DNA of 64,000 nt from Paenibacillus sp. FSL W8-0186. Lineage in GTDB: Bacteria > Bacillota > Bacilli > Paenibacillales > Paenibacillaceae. The DNA is taken from positions 5,029,501-5,093,500 of the forward strand of contig NZ_CP150207.1 in assembly GCF_037969765.1 (NCBI RefSeq), written 5' to 3'. Below the pieces are notes generated by a model, which was not told the origin of the DNA, ran no database searches, and saw only the letters and a list, made by a program, of their open reading frames with translations. The position numbers were made by a program, and so were the translations under genes. Numbering within the stretch: the stretch's first letter is position 1; each line of letters begins with the position of its first letter. Of the stretch, positions 56,506-64,000 are shown piece after piece.

Positions 56506-58071
56506 CTATCTACCGACAACCCCGGTGCCGTTAATCAATTTATCGAGCATTTCATCAATCGTCGTCATGACGCGGGCAGAAGCGCTATAGGCATGCTGGA
56601 ACCTGATCATATCCGCCATTTCTTCATCCAGCGAGACGCTGCTTACCGCTTGACGCAACCGATCCGCATGATCGGATAACAAAGTGCCATTCTGTACCAT
56701 CCGGTAGGCATCATCTGAGTCTGTCCCTAACTGGGCAATAACCGATTGCAAATAACCAGCGAAGGTTCCTTCATTCGTAATTGCGCCATTCTGGCCGCGA
56801 TAATCAAACTTGCCCTCTGCTAGTGAAGCGATCATTAATGCCAGGTCGCCATTCCCCTGCAGAACTTTCTCTGTAGTAACCCCATTCTGGGTGACCTGCT
56901 CTGTTCGCATAGCAGCCGCAATATTAGCCAGATTGTCGACGATTTCTGGGTTAACACGAATGTTCGCTGCTGTAATGGTCCCCCCTCCAGTGGCAACAAA
57001 AAAGTCCTTGCCCGCCGTCGCCGGCTCTTGAAGGGTATAACCCAGTTTGTGCAAACCATTCAAGCCATCCACAGTATGCTTCGTGTCCTGAGCAAGTTTT
57101 CTTGGATTCGTTGGATCCATCACCGCACCAGGAATGGTAACTCCCGGAGGCAATATCGATCCCGCAGGCAAGGTCACTTCAATTTTCCCCGTGGCTAGCG
57201 TATTCGCCATCACGTTCATCTGAGTAATATAGTTCTGGACATGGACATCACGGGATTCTACATAACCGGCGATTTCCCCTCTTGTAAGAGCGTTGACGTT
57301 AGCTAAAGCAAACTCCGTAGGCGGCTGGATGCCGTCCACGACCATAACATCGCCAAAAATGACCTGATAGTTGTCATCCGTCTCTATCACTTGCAGGTTC
57401 CCTAGCGTGGACAACTGATCGATAAGCAAATCTCGTTGGTCTCGCAAGTCGTTAGCGTTATCTCCAAGCCCTTCCACCCGGTTGATCATGATCGTCAAAT
57501 CCGAGATTTGCTGCACCGTATTGTTCACTTCAGCCACCTTGACATCAATCCGCTGAGTCAGATTGTTTTGCAGCGTGTTGAGCTGAGAGGCAATATGATT
57601 AAACGTTTCTGTAAGAGCGATTGCTTTCTGCTGAACTACCGTTCTAGCAGACAAGTCGGTGCTGCTCGGATTTTTGCTAAGCAACTGCCAAGCATTCCAA
57701 AACTCCGAAATACTAGTGGCAATGCTGTTCTCTGAAGGTTCGTTAAAAATACCCTCAACGTTGGATAGCGTCTCTTGCTTCACAATCCAGGTCGACAGAT
57801 CAGAGTTTTGATTCCGGTATTCGATATCCAGCAGGAAATCGCGAATCCGTTTAATGCTAGTAACTTCGACACCCATCCCGAGCTGATTCGGGTTCGTCGA
57901 ACGGGTCATCCCTGGAAATTCAATCGGTCTTGCCGCTGCCATCTTGGCTACTTGACGAGAATAACCCGGCGCGTTAGCATTCGTAATATTATGTCCCGTT
58001 GTGGCCAGCGCTGTTTGCTGGGCAACGACTCCTCGCTTGCCAACTTCAAGTGTATGAAAAGTAGATCTCAT
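56506..58071 (-). CDS. flgK: Flagellar hook-filament junction protein 1
   Basis: 521 residues. The N-terminal rod/hook motif reads RGVVAQQTALATTGHNITNA (here preceded by FHTLEVGK), and the C-terminus VSLDEEMADMIRFQHAYSAS is the standard HAP1 ending. AGGAG lies upstream of ATG 58071. Follows flgN by 23 bp. Confidence 0.96.
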   Translation of the reverse strand: MRSTFHTLEVGKRGVVAQQTALATTGHNITNANAPGYSRQVAKMAAARPIEFPGMTRSTNPNQLGMGVEVTSIKRIRDFLLDIEYRNQNSDLSTWIVKQETLSNVEGIFNEPSENSIATSISEFWNAWQLLSKNPSSTDLSARTVVQQKAIALTETFNHIASQLNTLQNNLTQRIDVKVAEVNNTVQQISDLTIMINRVEGLGDNANDLRDQRDLLIDQLSTLGNLQVIETDDNYQVIFGDVMVVDGIQPPTEFALANVNALTRGEIAGYVESRDVHVQNYITQMNVMANTLATGKIEVTLPAGSILPPGVTIPGAVMDPTNPRKLAQDTKHTVDGLNGLHKLGYTLQEPATAGKDFFVATGGGTITAANIRVNPEIVDNLANIAAAMRTEQVTQNGVTTEKVLQGNGDLALMIASLAEGKFDYRGQNGAITNEGTFAGYLQSVIAQLGTDSDDAYRMVQNGTLLSDHADRLRQAVSSVSLDEEMADMIRFQHAYSASARVMTTIDEMLDKLINGTGVVGR

Positions 58072-58094
58072 TTCGTTATTTCACTCCTATCCTT

Positions 58095-58595
58095 TTAAGC
58101 TCTCGTGTCAAAAAAACTGCGTGGCTTCTGCGCAGCATGCTGCTTCGAAGGATCGCGGTACATCATGTCATCCTCCGGCTCGCTTACAAACAAGTTGAGG
58201 CTGTAATCTATAAATGTTAAGGACTGTTCGACCAGTTCCTTGTTTATTCCGTTCAAGCGCTTCAGCTCTCTTAGCGTATCCGACAGCTGGGCCTGAGCGG
58301 CCAACAGCTGCTGCTTCTCCGTTACGTCGAATACGAGACGTGTCATTTCGGTAATCGTTAGTTTAAGCTGAGAACGAATCCCCTTTTCCTGCAAAAACTG
58401 CAGGGCGGCTTGTTCGCGAAGCTCGTCAAGCTCCTCGGTTTGTTTGAGCAGACGAGCCTCTTGGTTCATCAGCTTTGTCAAAAGAGCAATATCGTTATCC
58501 ATAATGGCCTGCTGCTTTTCCTTGCCAAGTTCAATGATCTTCCGATACATTTCATCCGTCTGATGCAAAACATCGATTACGTTCTGTACGCTCAC
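58095..58595 (-). CDS. flgN: FlgN-type flagellar chaperone (YvyG)
   Basis: 166 residues, a long helical hairpin with FlgN character (MYRKIIELGKEKQQAIMDND, NQEARLLKQTEELDELREQA). It should bind FlgK and FlgL before export. GTG 58595 overlaps the flgM stop by four bases (GTGA), and the ribosome site GGGGG sits in the flgM end. Confidence 0.9.
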   Translation of the reverse strand: MSVQNVIDVLHQTDEMYRKIIELGKEKQQAIMDNDIALLTKLMNQEARLLKQTEELDELREQAALQFLQEKGIRSQLKLTITEMTRLVFDVTEKQQLLAAQAQLSDTLRELKRLNGINKELVEQSLTFIDYSLNLFVSEPEDDMMYRDPSKQHAAQKPRSFFDTRA

Positions 58596-58891
58596 TTGGA
58601 ATCCCCCGGATCAACAAATGATTTGAAGTACGGCGCCATCTTCTCCGCTAGCTTGCTGGCTTCAACATGATACGTCCCCGTGGATACTGCCTTCTTTAAC
58701 TCAGCAATTCGCTCCATCCGCTTAGGGTCTTGAACTTGATTGTGCTCTTCAAGCATGATTCTGGCCTCCGAAGAAATCGATAGCTGGTCCCTTTGCTTCT
58801 TCTTATCTACTGAAGTATCCCGATTCTCAACGTTGCGTTGATACGGATTGACCCCGTTAATTCGACCTGTCTCATTGATTTTCAAATTCAT
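58592..58891 (-). CDS. flgM: Anti-sigma-D factor FlgM
   Basis: 99 residues: an unstructured N-terminus (MNLKINETGRINGVNPYQ) and C-terminal sigma-binding helices (RIAELKKAVSTGTYHVEASK). It holds sigma-D inactive until the hook-basal body is complete. AGGTGA lies almost against ATG 58891, which would weaken initiation. Its transcription can start from the sigma-D promoter at 58935-58961. Confidence 0.94.
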   Translation of the reverse strand: MNLKINETGRINGVNPYQRNVENRDTSVDKKKQRDQLSISSEARIMLEEHNQVQDPKRMERIAELKKAVSTGTYHVEASKLAEKMAPYFKSFVDPGDSK

Positions 58892-58907
58892 TCACCTCGT
58901 TTCAAAT

Positions 58908-58961
58908 AAAAAAAACCGATAATCTTTACTAAGTTTATCGGCGTAGGTTTAAACATTGTTA
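58908..58961 (-). promoter_or_regulatory. sigma-D promoter nested in a terminator, ahead of flgM
   Basis: Minus: TAAC (58958-58961), 15 nt, GCCGATAA (58935-58942), a near-consensus sigma-D promoter. Its -10 is also the left arm of the hairpin CCGATAA/TTATCGG (58916-58941) that is followed by eight Ts (58908-58915). A transcript starting about 58928 would lack the left arm and escape termination, while read-through from yvyF would be stopped. Confidence 0.75.
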
Positions 58962-59007
58962 ATAGCGAAGTTTAGGAATTTCAATAATAATATAGGTTAT
59001 TTTGGCA

Positions 59008-59424
59008 TTATTGATTACGGAATTTGTCGACTGCGCTATAAGCCCCGCTGTGGTTACGATCATCATGAGCTTGTCTAGCTCCGCCCTCTTCCCTGACAGC
59101 GGCAGTCAAATCACGCGTAAGACGGGTACGGCAGGAATCACACATATTATTCTCACGAATAAGCACACCGCAGACCTCACAAGGGTACATCATATTCGGG
59201 TTATTGGCTACAGTGATCCGTCCCTCTTTAATGAACTTTGTAATCTGTTTGACGGAGACGCCTGTCGCCTCATGAACCTCCTGGATCGTAGCCAGTTTCT
59301 CTTGACGCAAATATTCAAGACATTTCTCATACTCTTTCTCGATATCTTTAATGCAGGATGGACAGATGTCCCTAAAATTATTGGCGAACAGTTTGCCGCA
59401 GCGCGGACAATTTCCCAAATTCAT
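59008..59424 (-). CDS. yvyF: YvyF, flagellar-operon zinc-ribbon protein
   Basis: 138 residues with two zinc-ribbon Cys sets (CPRCGKLF ... CPSC and CEVCGVLI ... CDSC) around a short MerR/HTH-like segment (TIQEVHEATGVSVKQITKFI). It belongs to the TIGR03826 group found between comF and flgM. Function unknown; a DNA- or RNA-binding regulator is plausible. ATG 59424 has AGGGGG upstream; the ATG two codons earlier is too close to it. Confidence 0.9.
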   Translation of the reverse strand: MNLGNCPRCGKLFANNFRDICPSCIKDIEKEYEKCLEYLRQEKLATIQEVHEATGVSVKQITKFIKEGRITVANNPNMMYPCEVCGVLIRENNMCDSCRTRLTRDLTAAVREEGGARQAHDDRNHSGAYSAVDKFRNQ

Positions 59425-59530
59425 AACCATTCCCCCTACTTGTCCAATCGTAAAGCTGTTTAAAATAGATTACCTTATTTCAGGGGTGTTCGTCCATAAT
59501 TTCCTACAAAAATACTGAATTTTGCTATAT

Positions 59531-60406
59531 TTAAGATCTTGCCCAGGTCAAACTGTAAATTTCGCCGCTTTCCCCCAGCTCTGAGCAAATGTTTTGCAAC
59601 ACGGCAGCGCAGGCATTGATCGTGCTCCCTGTCGTATAGACATCATCCACGAGCAGCAAACGAATGGCTCCGCCATGGTCGGAAAAAGTTCCCTGAGAGC
59701 GTGCCGCCACAGTTGCCAGCCGTTCAGAGGCATCGGGTAAAGCTTGAAAAACACCTTGCATATTTTTAAGCCTTTCATGTCTGCTCTTAAAGCTTTGCTT
59801 ATCGGTATGCCGGGTACGCGTCAACAAGTTTAACAAAGGCGTACTGCTTCCGATAGGGCCTCCAGCTAAAGCAGCTCCCCTAGCCAACTGCTCTGCCTGA
59901 TTGAATCCGCGTTCCACCCGCCTTGCTCCGCTCAAAGGCACAAACGTAACTGCATCAAAAAAGTTTTTTTGAAGTCCCAACTCATTTTTCATTTGCTCTA
60001 CAGCCCGTCCCATCATGCGTACGAGAACCGCACCATAGGCCTCATGTCCGCGGTATTTATACTGAGCCAGCCATTGACGCATCGAAGCGTTATAGGCTAC
60101 ACTGCTGCGGTTGATGACAAAACAACGCGTCGTTCCTCCCGTCCGGCTGCAATCCGGACACCCGACATGACGCCCGCAAACCGGGCAGCGGGGCTGCATA
60201 ATCCAAGGGATGCTCGAATAGCAGGACAGGCACAATTCGGGATAACCGGGAATCTGTGCGGTTATCTTGCTGCCGCAAGCCAAACAGAGGCTGCCTGCCT
60301 GACTCAGCAATCGATGGATTGGTTTCAACATGCCTGAGAACAACCGCCCAAGTTGTTCTGAATATAAGCAAGAGGGGTCCTTGGCTATATTCCTAACAAG
60401 TTTCAT
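59531..60406 (-). CDS. comFC: ComFC-like phosphoribosyltransferase-fold competence protein
   Basis: About 291 residues. An N-terminal zinc finger (CLACGSK, CLSCYSS, CPVCGRH, CPDC) precedes a PRTase domain with the PRPP motif LLLVDDVYTTGSTINACA and the upstream VTFVPLSGARRVERGFNQAE. It is needed for single-strand DNA uptake in transformation together with ComFA. ATG 60406 follows AGGAGG by 6 nt. comFB, present between comFA and comFC in B. subtilis, is absent. Confidence 0.93.
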   Translation of the reverse strand: MKLVRNIAKDPSCLYSEQLGRLFSGMLKPIHRLLSQAGSLCLACGSKITAQIPGYPELCLSCYSSIPWIMQPRCPVCGRHVGCPDCSRTGGTTRCFVINRSSVAYNASMRQWLAQYKYRGHEAYGAVLVRMMGRAVEQMKNELGLQKNFFDAVTFVPLSGARRVERGFNQAEQLARGAALAGGPIGSSTPLLNLLTRTRHTDKQSFKSRHERLKNMQGVFQALPDASERLATVAARSQGTFSDHGGAIRLLLVDDVYTTGSTINACAAVLQNICSELGESGEIYSLTWARS

Positions 60407-60486
60407 ACTCATCCTCCTTTCCTTAACATCGCATTACTTTGGCTCCAATTTTACTGATGTCCAAACTACGTTTCATTTCGATAGCC

Positions 60487-62660
60487 CTACCTTGGTTGGC
60501 CTGCCTTCGAATCAGCTTGCCGCAGAAAACCCTTTTTAAGCGCGATTTTGTTCATTGCTTTGATTTGCTTCACGGCTCCACGCTGAGAGTTTGTCCACTC
60601 GGGGGAAGCGAAGACGACAATACCCGCAGGGTCATCTTTGGAACGGCCGGCTCGACCGGCCATTTGCACGAGGGAGGCTTCGTCAAATAGCTCGCTGTCG
60701 GCATCCAAAATATATACATCGCTTTTCGGCACGGTCACGCCTCGCTCCAGAATGGTCGTCGTTACGAGGATGCGAACTTCGCCCGAGCGGAAGTCGAGCA
60801 CTTTATCGGAGCGCTGCTCGTCCTGGGAAGAAGTTCCCTCTATTGAAAGAGCAGAAAACCTGCGCCGCAGCATAGCAACAAAGGGATCAATATGCCGGAT
60901 GCGCGATACGAACATAAAAATTTGCGCCCCTCGCCGAATCGACTCGTTTAGGGGCTGCAGCAGCGAGCCCGGCAGCCGCTGACGCCGTACAGCCTCCGCT
61001 ACACTGCTCATGGCGACGCGCCGCGGCACAGGCAGCGGATAACCGTGGAATCTTGCCGGAACCTTTGCGTGCGCCAGCCTTCCTTGGCGGATCTCGCGCT
61101 GTAAAGATAAAGGGGGCGTGGCCGATAAATAGATGAAGCGCCCGTCGGGTTTGCAGGAAGCCTCTGCCGCAAAAGCAAGCATGGGATCGTTATGATAGGG
61201 AAAGGCATCCAGCTCGTCGATAATGACAAGATCGAACGCCTCATGGAACCTTAGCAGCTGATGGGTCGTGGCCAGATAGAGCCGCGCCCGCTCCCAGCGC
61301 TGGACGCTGCCTCCGTAGAGAACTGCCGCCGGTTCATCGGGAAAGGCTTTTGCGATCCGGGGAGCCAGCTCTAGAACAACGTCCCGTCTCGGCGTAGCTA
61401 CCAGCACCGTCCCACCGCGATCAAGCGCATATTGAATCAGGGGAAAAATCATTTCCGTCTTTCCCGCTCCAGTTACGGCCCAGAGCAAAAAGCGCGGAAT
61501 TCGCGCATGCGTCGCGGCCTTGGCGGCCGGAAGGCCGCCGCGCCCGCCCGCTTCCTGCGTGCCCGCCAGGAAGCGCAGCGCCTCCCCCGCGCAGCTGCGC
61601 GCTGCGCGGGGCTAAGCCCCCACCGGTCCAGCAAGGACCCGGTGGGGGGCCCTGCCGTGCCGCCACCGCTGCCGGGCGGGCCCGGCGGCGGCACGGCGCA
61701 GGCGCTGCCGCGAAGCAGCAGCGCACAAGAGCGGCTGCGCCCCAGCGCGAGGCAGGCCTCGCAGTAGGCGCAGCTGCTCAGGCCGCACGACCCGCAGGGC
61801 GTGCGGCGAAAGGCCTCGCTGCCGCAGCGGCGGCAGCGGGTAGGCCGTGCCCAGCCGCGCAGCGGGGCACGGCTGTGGCGGGCGGTGGCCGGGGCCACGC
61901 CCGCGGTGAGCTGTACGCGCCCCTGCAGGTGCGCGTACTGGGCGGCGGAGCGCCACGCCGGCGCCAGCTCCGGCAGGCGCTCCACCAGGAGCTGCTGCAG
62001 CTCCGCGGCCAGCAGCGACCGCCCCGCCAGTGCGTCTACTAACCGCGACGCGCTCTCTGCGATCACCCGCAACTCCAAAGCGCATCTATCCAGTCCACCT
62101 CTGTCCAAATGAGCACCCTGTTCGGCTGTCGCCCCCCCAGCCTGTTCCGCTTTCGCTCCCCACAGGCTCATTCTCTCTTCCATTTCCCTTTGTATAGCTC
62201 GTCCTTCCCGCGTCATCCCTTTCTCCCTCGTCCATATAAGCCGCGCTAGCCCTAAGCTTTCTAGAAGATACTTGTCACGCGCCAATTCAACCTTAAATCG
62301 CCGGGCCAGTTCTTCTTGCAAATATTCATTCCACTGCCGCGCCCCCCACTCATCCATACGAGCATGGTGCATAAATCCATCCCGCAGGCCTACAGCCAAG
62401 CCTAAGGGCAGCTCGGCAGCCAGAAGCAGGAGAAATTTCGTCTCCCCGGCCCCTGGCGCCCGTCCGGCTAACTCCGCGCCGTTTTCCCAGCCGCCTTCTA
62501 ACCTTGTGTATTGCTGGCCAATACCGCTCCGCCCCACGCCACTCCAACTTACATTTACCCGCCCGTCCTGCGTCCACCATGCCAGATCAATGCCAAAATC
62601 CAAGCTGACTTTTACCTCCCATTCTGATGGGCATCTAACTGCGTACAAACAGACTTTCAA
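60487..62660 (-). pseudogene. comFA: comFA DNA-uptake helicase, frameshifted
   Basis: Two minus frames make one ComFA of about 725 residues. The 5' frame (62660 to ~61590) starts at TTG 62660 after AAGGAGG, has an N-terminal domain and the four-Cys zinc finger (CRRCGSEAF, CGSCGLSSCAYCEAC), and reaches DRWGLSPAQRAAAR. The 3' frame carries Walker A LWAVTGAGKTE, IIDELDAF (the DExD box), SATPP and the helicase motif QMAGRAGRS, ending 60487. They would join if the G-run at 61584-61588 (five Cs on plus) had one more base. Without the shift, the upstream frame ends in an arginine-rich tail. Either a genuine loss of competence or a sequencing error in a GC-rich homopolymer. Confidence 0.85.
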
Positions 62661-62968
62661 CCGATCCCTCCTTTTGCTTTATAAGCACCAAATCTTCATT
62701 TCAAGACAACCTTGCAGTCTACTAAAATACACAACCACGGATAGTAGCATTTACGGAATAGGACAGTCCTCCCCACAAAAAATCACCCTTGTCCCAAAAA
62801 TATCCGCGCTGCGGCAAGCCCTTTCCGGGCCAGCCCAGCCTATCACTAGCCTTTAATACATTCTGCTATTTCTAAAAAAAGAAAAAGAACCTTTTGAAGA
62901 AGATGCTGCACGATACTTTGGCGCTTAATCAAAATGACCTGGGTTGCTCTAGTACAACTACTAATCGA

Positions 62969-63108
62969 ATTAAATGTATTTCATGTATCTAGTTCGTTTT
63001 TATACAAGAACTTAGGTGAACTAACTGTATTTCATGCATCAAAATCATTGTTTTTGGGACTCACCTCCCTTTCAACCGCTTTTTAAATACAGGAAATCCA
63101 GCTAATTA
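62969..63108. repeat. Three copies of the ~24-bp intergenic repeat
   Basis: Direct copies at 62969-62993 (ATGTATTTCATGTATCTAGT) and 63021-63044 (CTGTATTTCATGCATCAAAA), and an inverted copy at 63081-63108 that is nearly identical to 1375-1402. The spacer 62661-63406 holds no gene I can support. Confidence 0.65.
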
Positions 63109-63157
63109 CTCATTTTGCTAAAGAACGGAGTTATTAAATGTAACAACTCCAGTTATT

Positions 63158-63286
63158 TCACCAGTCGGTCGGCTATTAGTTTGTTCATTAGTTTGTTCAC
63201 TAGTCGGCTCATCAGGCTCATCAGTTAGCCCATCAATTGGTTCATCAATTGGTTCATCAATTAGTTCATCAGTTACCATCAGTTAG
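63158..63286. repeat. Drifting 12-bp tandem repeat (about 10.5 units)
   Basis: Reads in strict 12-bp register: TCACCAGTCGGT, CGGCTATTAGTT, TGTTCATTAGTT, TGTTCACTAGTC, GGCTCATCAGGC, TCATCAGTTAGC, CCATCAATTGGT, then TCATCAATTGGT and relatives. Intergenic. It is reminiscent of the 10-bp satellite at 1071-1255. Confidence 0.8.
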
Positions 63287-63406
63287 ATAAATCATTCACA
63301 TCACTCCCAACCTTCATTCGCCGTACGAGTGCTGCGCAAGCCTTTCCCACGTTAGCGTCGAACACACCTTATAACAGCACCTTATCTTCTCCGTTCCATC
63401 CAAACG

Positions 63407-63446
63407 CAAAAAAGCACACCCCTCGGCCATGCCCAAGAGTGTGCTT
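63407..63446 (-). terminator. Terminator of the small GT-like gene
   Basis: Minus: AAGCACAC / GTGTGCTT with inner GGGC/GCC pairing and a TTTTTT tail. Confidence 0.85.
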
Positions 63447-63485
63447 CACATCTTACGTTTCACCAGCATATTCAATTGACTGCAG

Positions 63486-63911
63486 CTATGCCTGAACATA
63501 TGGTATTTTCGCCGCTTCGTGCGGCACCCGGAGATCGATGAATTTCAATTGCTCCCCATCGTTAGGAGAATGGCTCCGGATGATGTCATGTTCATCCTGG
63601 ATTTCAGCCTCGCCAACTACGGTCAGGTTCATTTCATTGGCATACTTCATTCGCTCAATGATCGCCAGCGTGTCATCCTGTGAACCATCGTCCAGTATCG
63701 TAACCCGGAGAGATTGTGCTCTCAAGCAGCTGTACCACATAAGCGCCCGCAAATACCACTCCATCTGGTTCTCATGATTATGAGCTACTAGAATATAGTG
63801 AACCTGCTTTCGAGAGCTCGTTTCATACTTTAAATACCTGCTGTGAAAAAAATGCACAAGCGCTCCAGCAACGCCATAACTAAACAATATCCAGACCATG
63901 TAAGGAATCAT
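63486..63911 (-). CDS. Small membrane-anchored GT2-like protein
   Basis: 141 residues. One N-terminal helix (MVWILFSYGVAGALVHFF), then about 85 residues resembling the first half of a GT-A family 2 domain (YILVAHNHENQMEWYLRALM, VTILDDGSQDDTLAIIERM). The second half with the catalytic base and metal-site DxD is missing, so activity as a complete glycosyltransferase is doubtful. ATG 63911 has GGGAGG 9 nt upstream. It is followed by a strong terminator, so it is not part of the comFA unit. Confidence 0.65.
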   Translation of the reverse strand: MIPYMVWILFSYGVAGALVHFFHSRYLKYETSSRKQVHYILVAHNHENQMEWYLRALMWYSCLRAQSLRVTILDDGSQDDTLAIIERMKYANEMNLTVVGEAEIQDEHDIIRSHSPNDGEQLKFIDLRVPHEAAKIPYVQA

Positions 63912-63925
63912 GCGACTCAACCTCC

Positions 63926-64000
63926 CTATGCGACAATATATGCCGCCGGAAGCAGGTCGGTTACTGGGCTTTCATTACATATCCCTGATAAGACGTATGC
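63926..64000 (-). CDS. C-terminal end of an upstream gene cut by the window edge
   Basis: An open minus frame of 24 codons enters from the edge and ends (LLPAAYIVA) at TAG 63926-63928, immediately before the ribosome site of the next gene. Tight spacing suggests an operon. Too short to identify. Confidence 0.4.
   Translation of the reverse strand, partial: AYVLSGICNESPVTDLLPAAYIVA

Noticed and set aside
62873..62960. Transposase remnant in the spacer upstream of comFA
   Set aside because: A short minus reading (IKRQSIVQHLLQKV) looks vaguely like a protein tail, but it is too short and there are no inverted ends to support a mobile element.
63158..63286. CRISPR array or repeat-containing coding sequence
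   Set aside because: A 12-bp period is compatible with a four-residue protein repeat, but no start, ribosome site or continuing frame accompanies it, and there are no spacers.

Overview
The window comes from a low-to-mid G+C Gram-positive of the Paenibacillaceae, most likely Paenibacillus. This rests on gene order close to Bacillus subtilis (minJ-ctpB-ftsX-ftsE ... yvjA-prfB-secA-hpf-fliT-fliS-fliD-flaG-hag-csrA-fliW-yviE-flgL-flgK-flgN-flgM-yvyF-comFC-comFA), strong AGGAGG ribosome sites, sigma-D type promoters, and a Paenibacillus-style aldouronate (glucuronoxylan fragment) uptake cluster. Nearly all genes lie on the minus strand; only a VanW protein and an MFS transporter are on plus. No rRNA, tRNA, CRISPR array or intact insertion sequence was seen.

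Layout in plus coordinates. 1-6.5 kb: cell-division and wall genes (MinJ-like PDZ membrane protein cut by the window edge, CtpB-like protease, EnvC-like M23 hydrolase activator, FtsX, FtsE), with an 835-bp repeat-filled spacer between minJ and ctpB. 6.7-10.4 kb: VanW protein, CynX-type MFS exporter, bactofilin. 10.5-19.5 kb: aldouronate system (two permeases, YesM-type kinase, lipoprotein solute binder, YesN-type regulator, GH67 alpha-glucuronidase). 19.6-21.6 kb: AT-rich islet with two lipoproteins, closed by twin terminators. 21.7-23.9 kb: chemoreceptor with a sigma-D-like promoter. 24-32.4 kb: complete argCJBDFGH operon with an ARG-box-like palindrome at its promoter. 32.4-38.4 kb: YitT/YvjA, prfB with its programmed frameshift, secA, hpf, cold-shock protein.

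38.5-50.5 kb is an AT-rich insertion, relative to B. subtilis, between hpf and fliT. It holds UDP-glucose dehydrogenase, a broken TPR/zinc-ribbon/methyltransferase gene, three TPR-linked family-2 glycosyltransferases (one fused to a methyltransferase), and a 1412-residue secreted protein with one VWA domain and twelve IPT/TIG repeats. That protein is transcriptionally continuous with fliD-fliS-fliT. I read the block as a flagellin or surface glycan island plus a giant filament-associated or surface adhesin; this is inference.

50.5-62.7 kb is the late flagellar and competence region: filament cap, chaperones, flagellin under a textbook sigma-D promoter with candidate CsrA sites in its leader, CsrA/FliW, hook-filament junction proteins, FlgN, FlgM, YvyF, ComFC and a frameshifted ComFA. 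The right end has a second repeat-rich spacer, a small membrane-anchored glycosyltransferase-like protein, and the tail of another gene.

The best candidates for something not yet described are the VWA/TIG-glycosyltransferase block inside the flagellar locus, the sigma-D promoter nested inside the terminator ahead of flgM, and the drifting 10-bp and 12-bp satellites that share intergenic spacers with a degenerate ~24-bp dispersed repeat.
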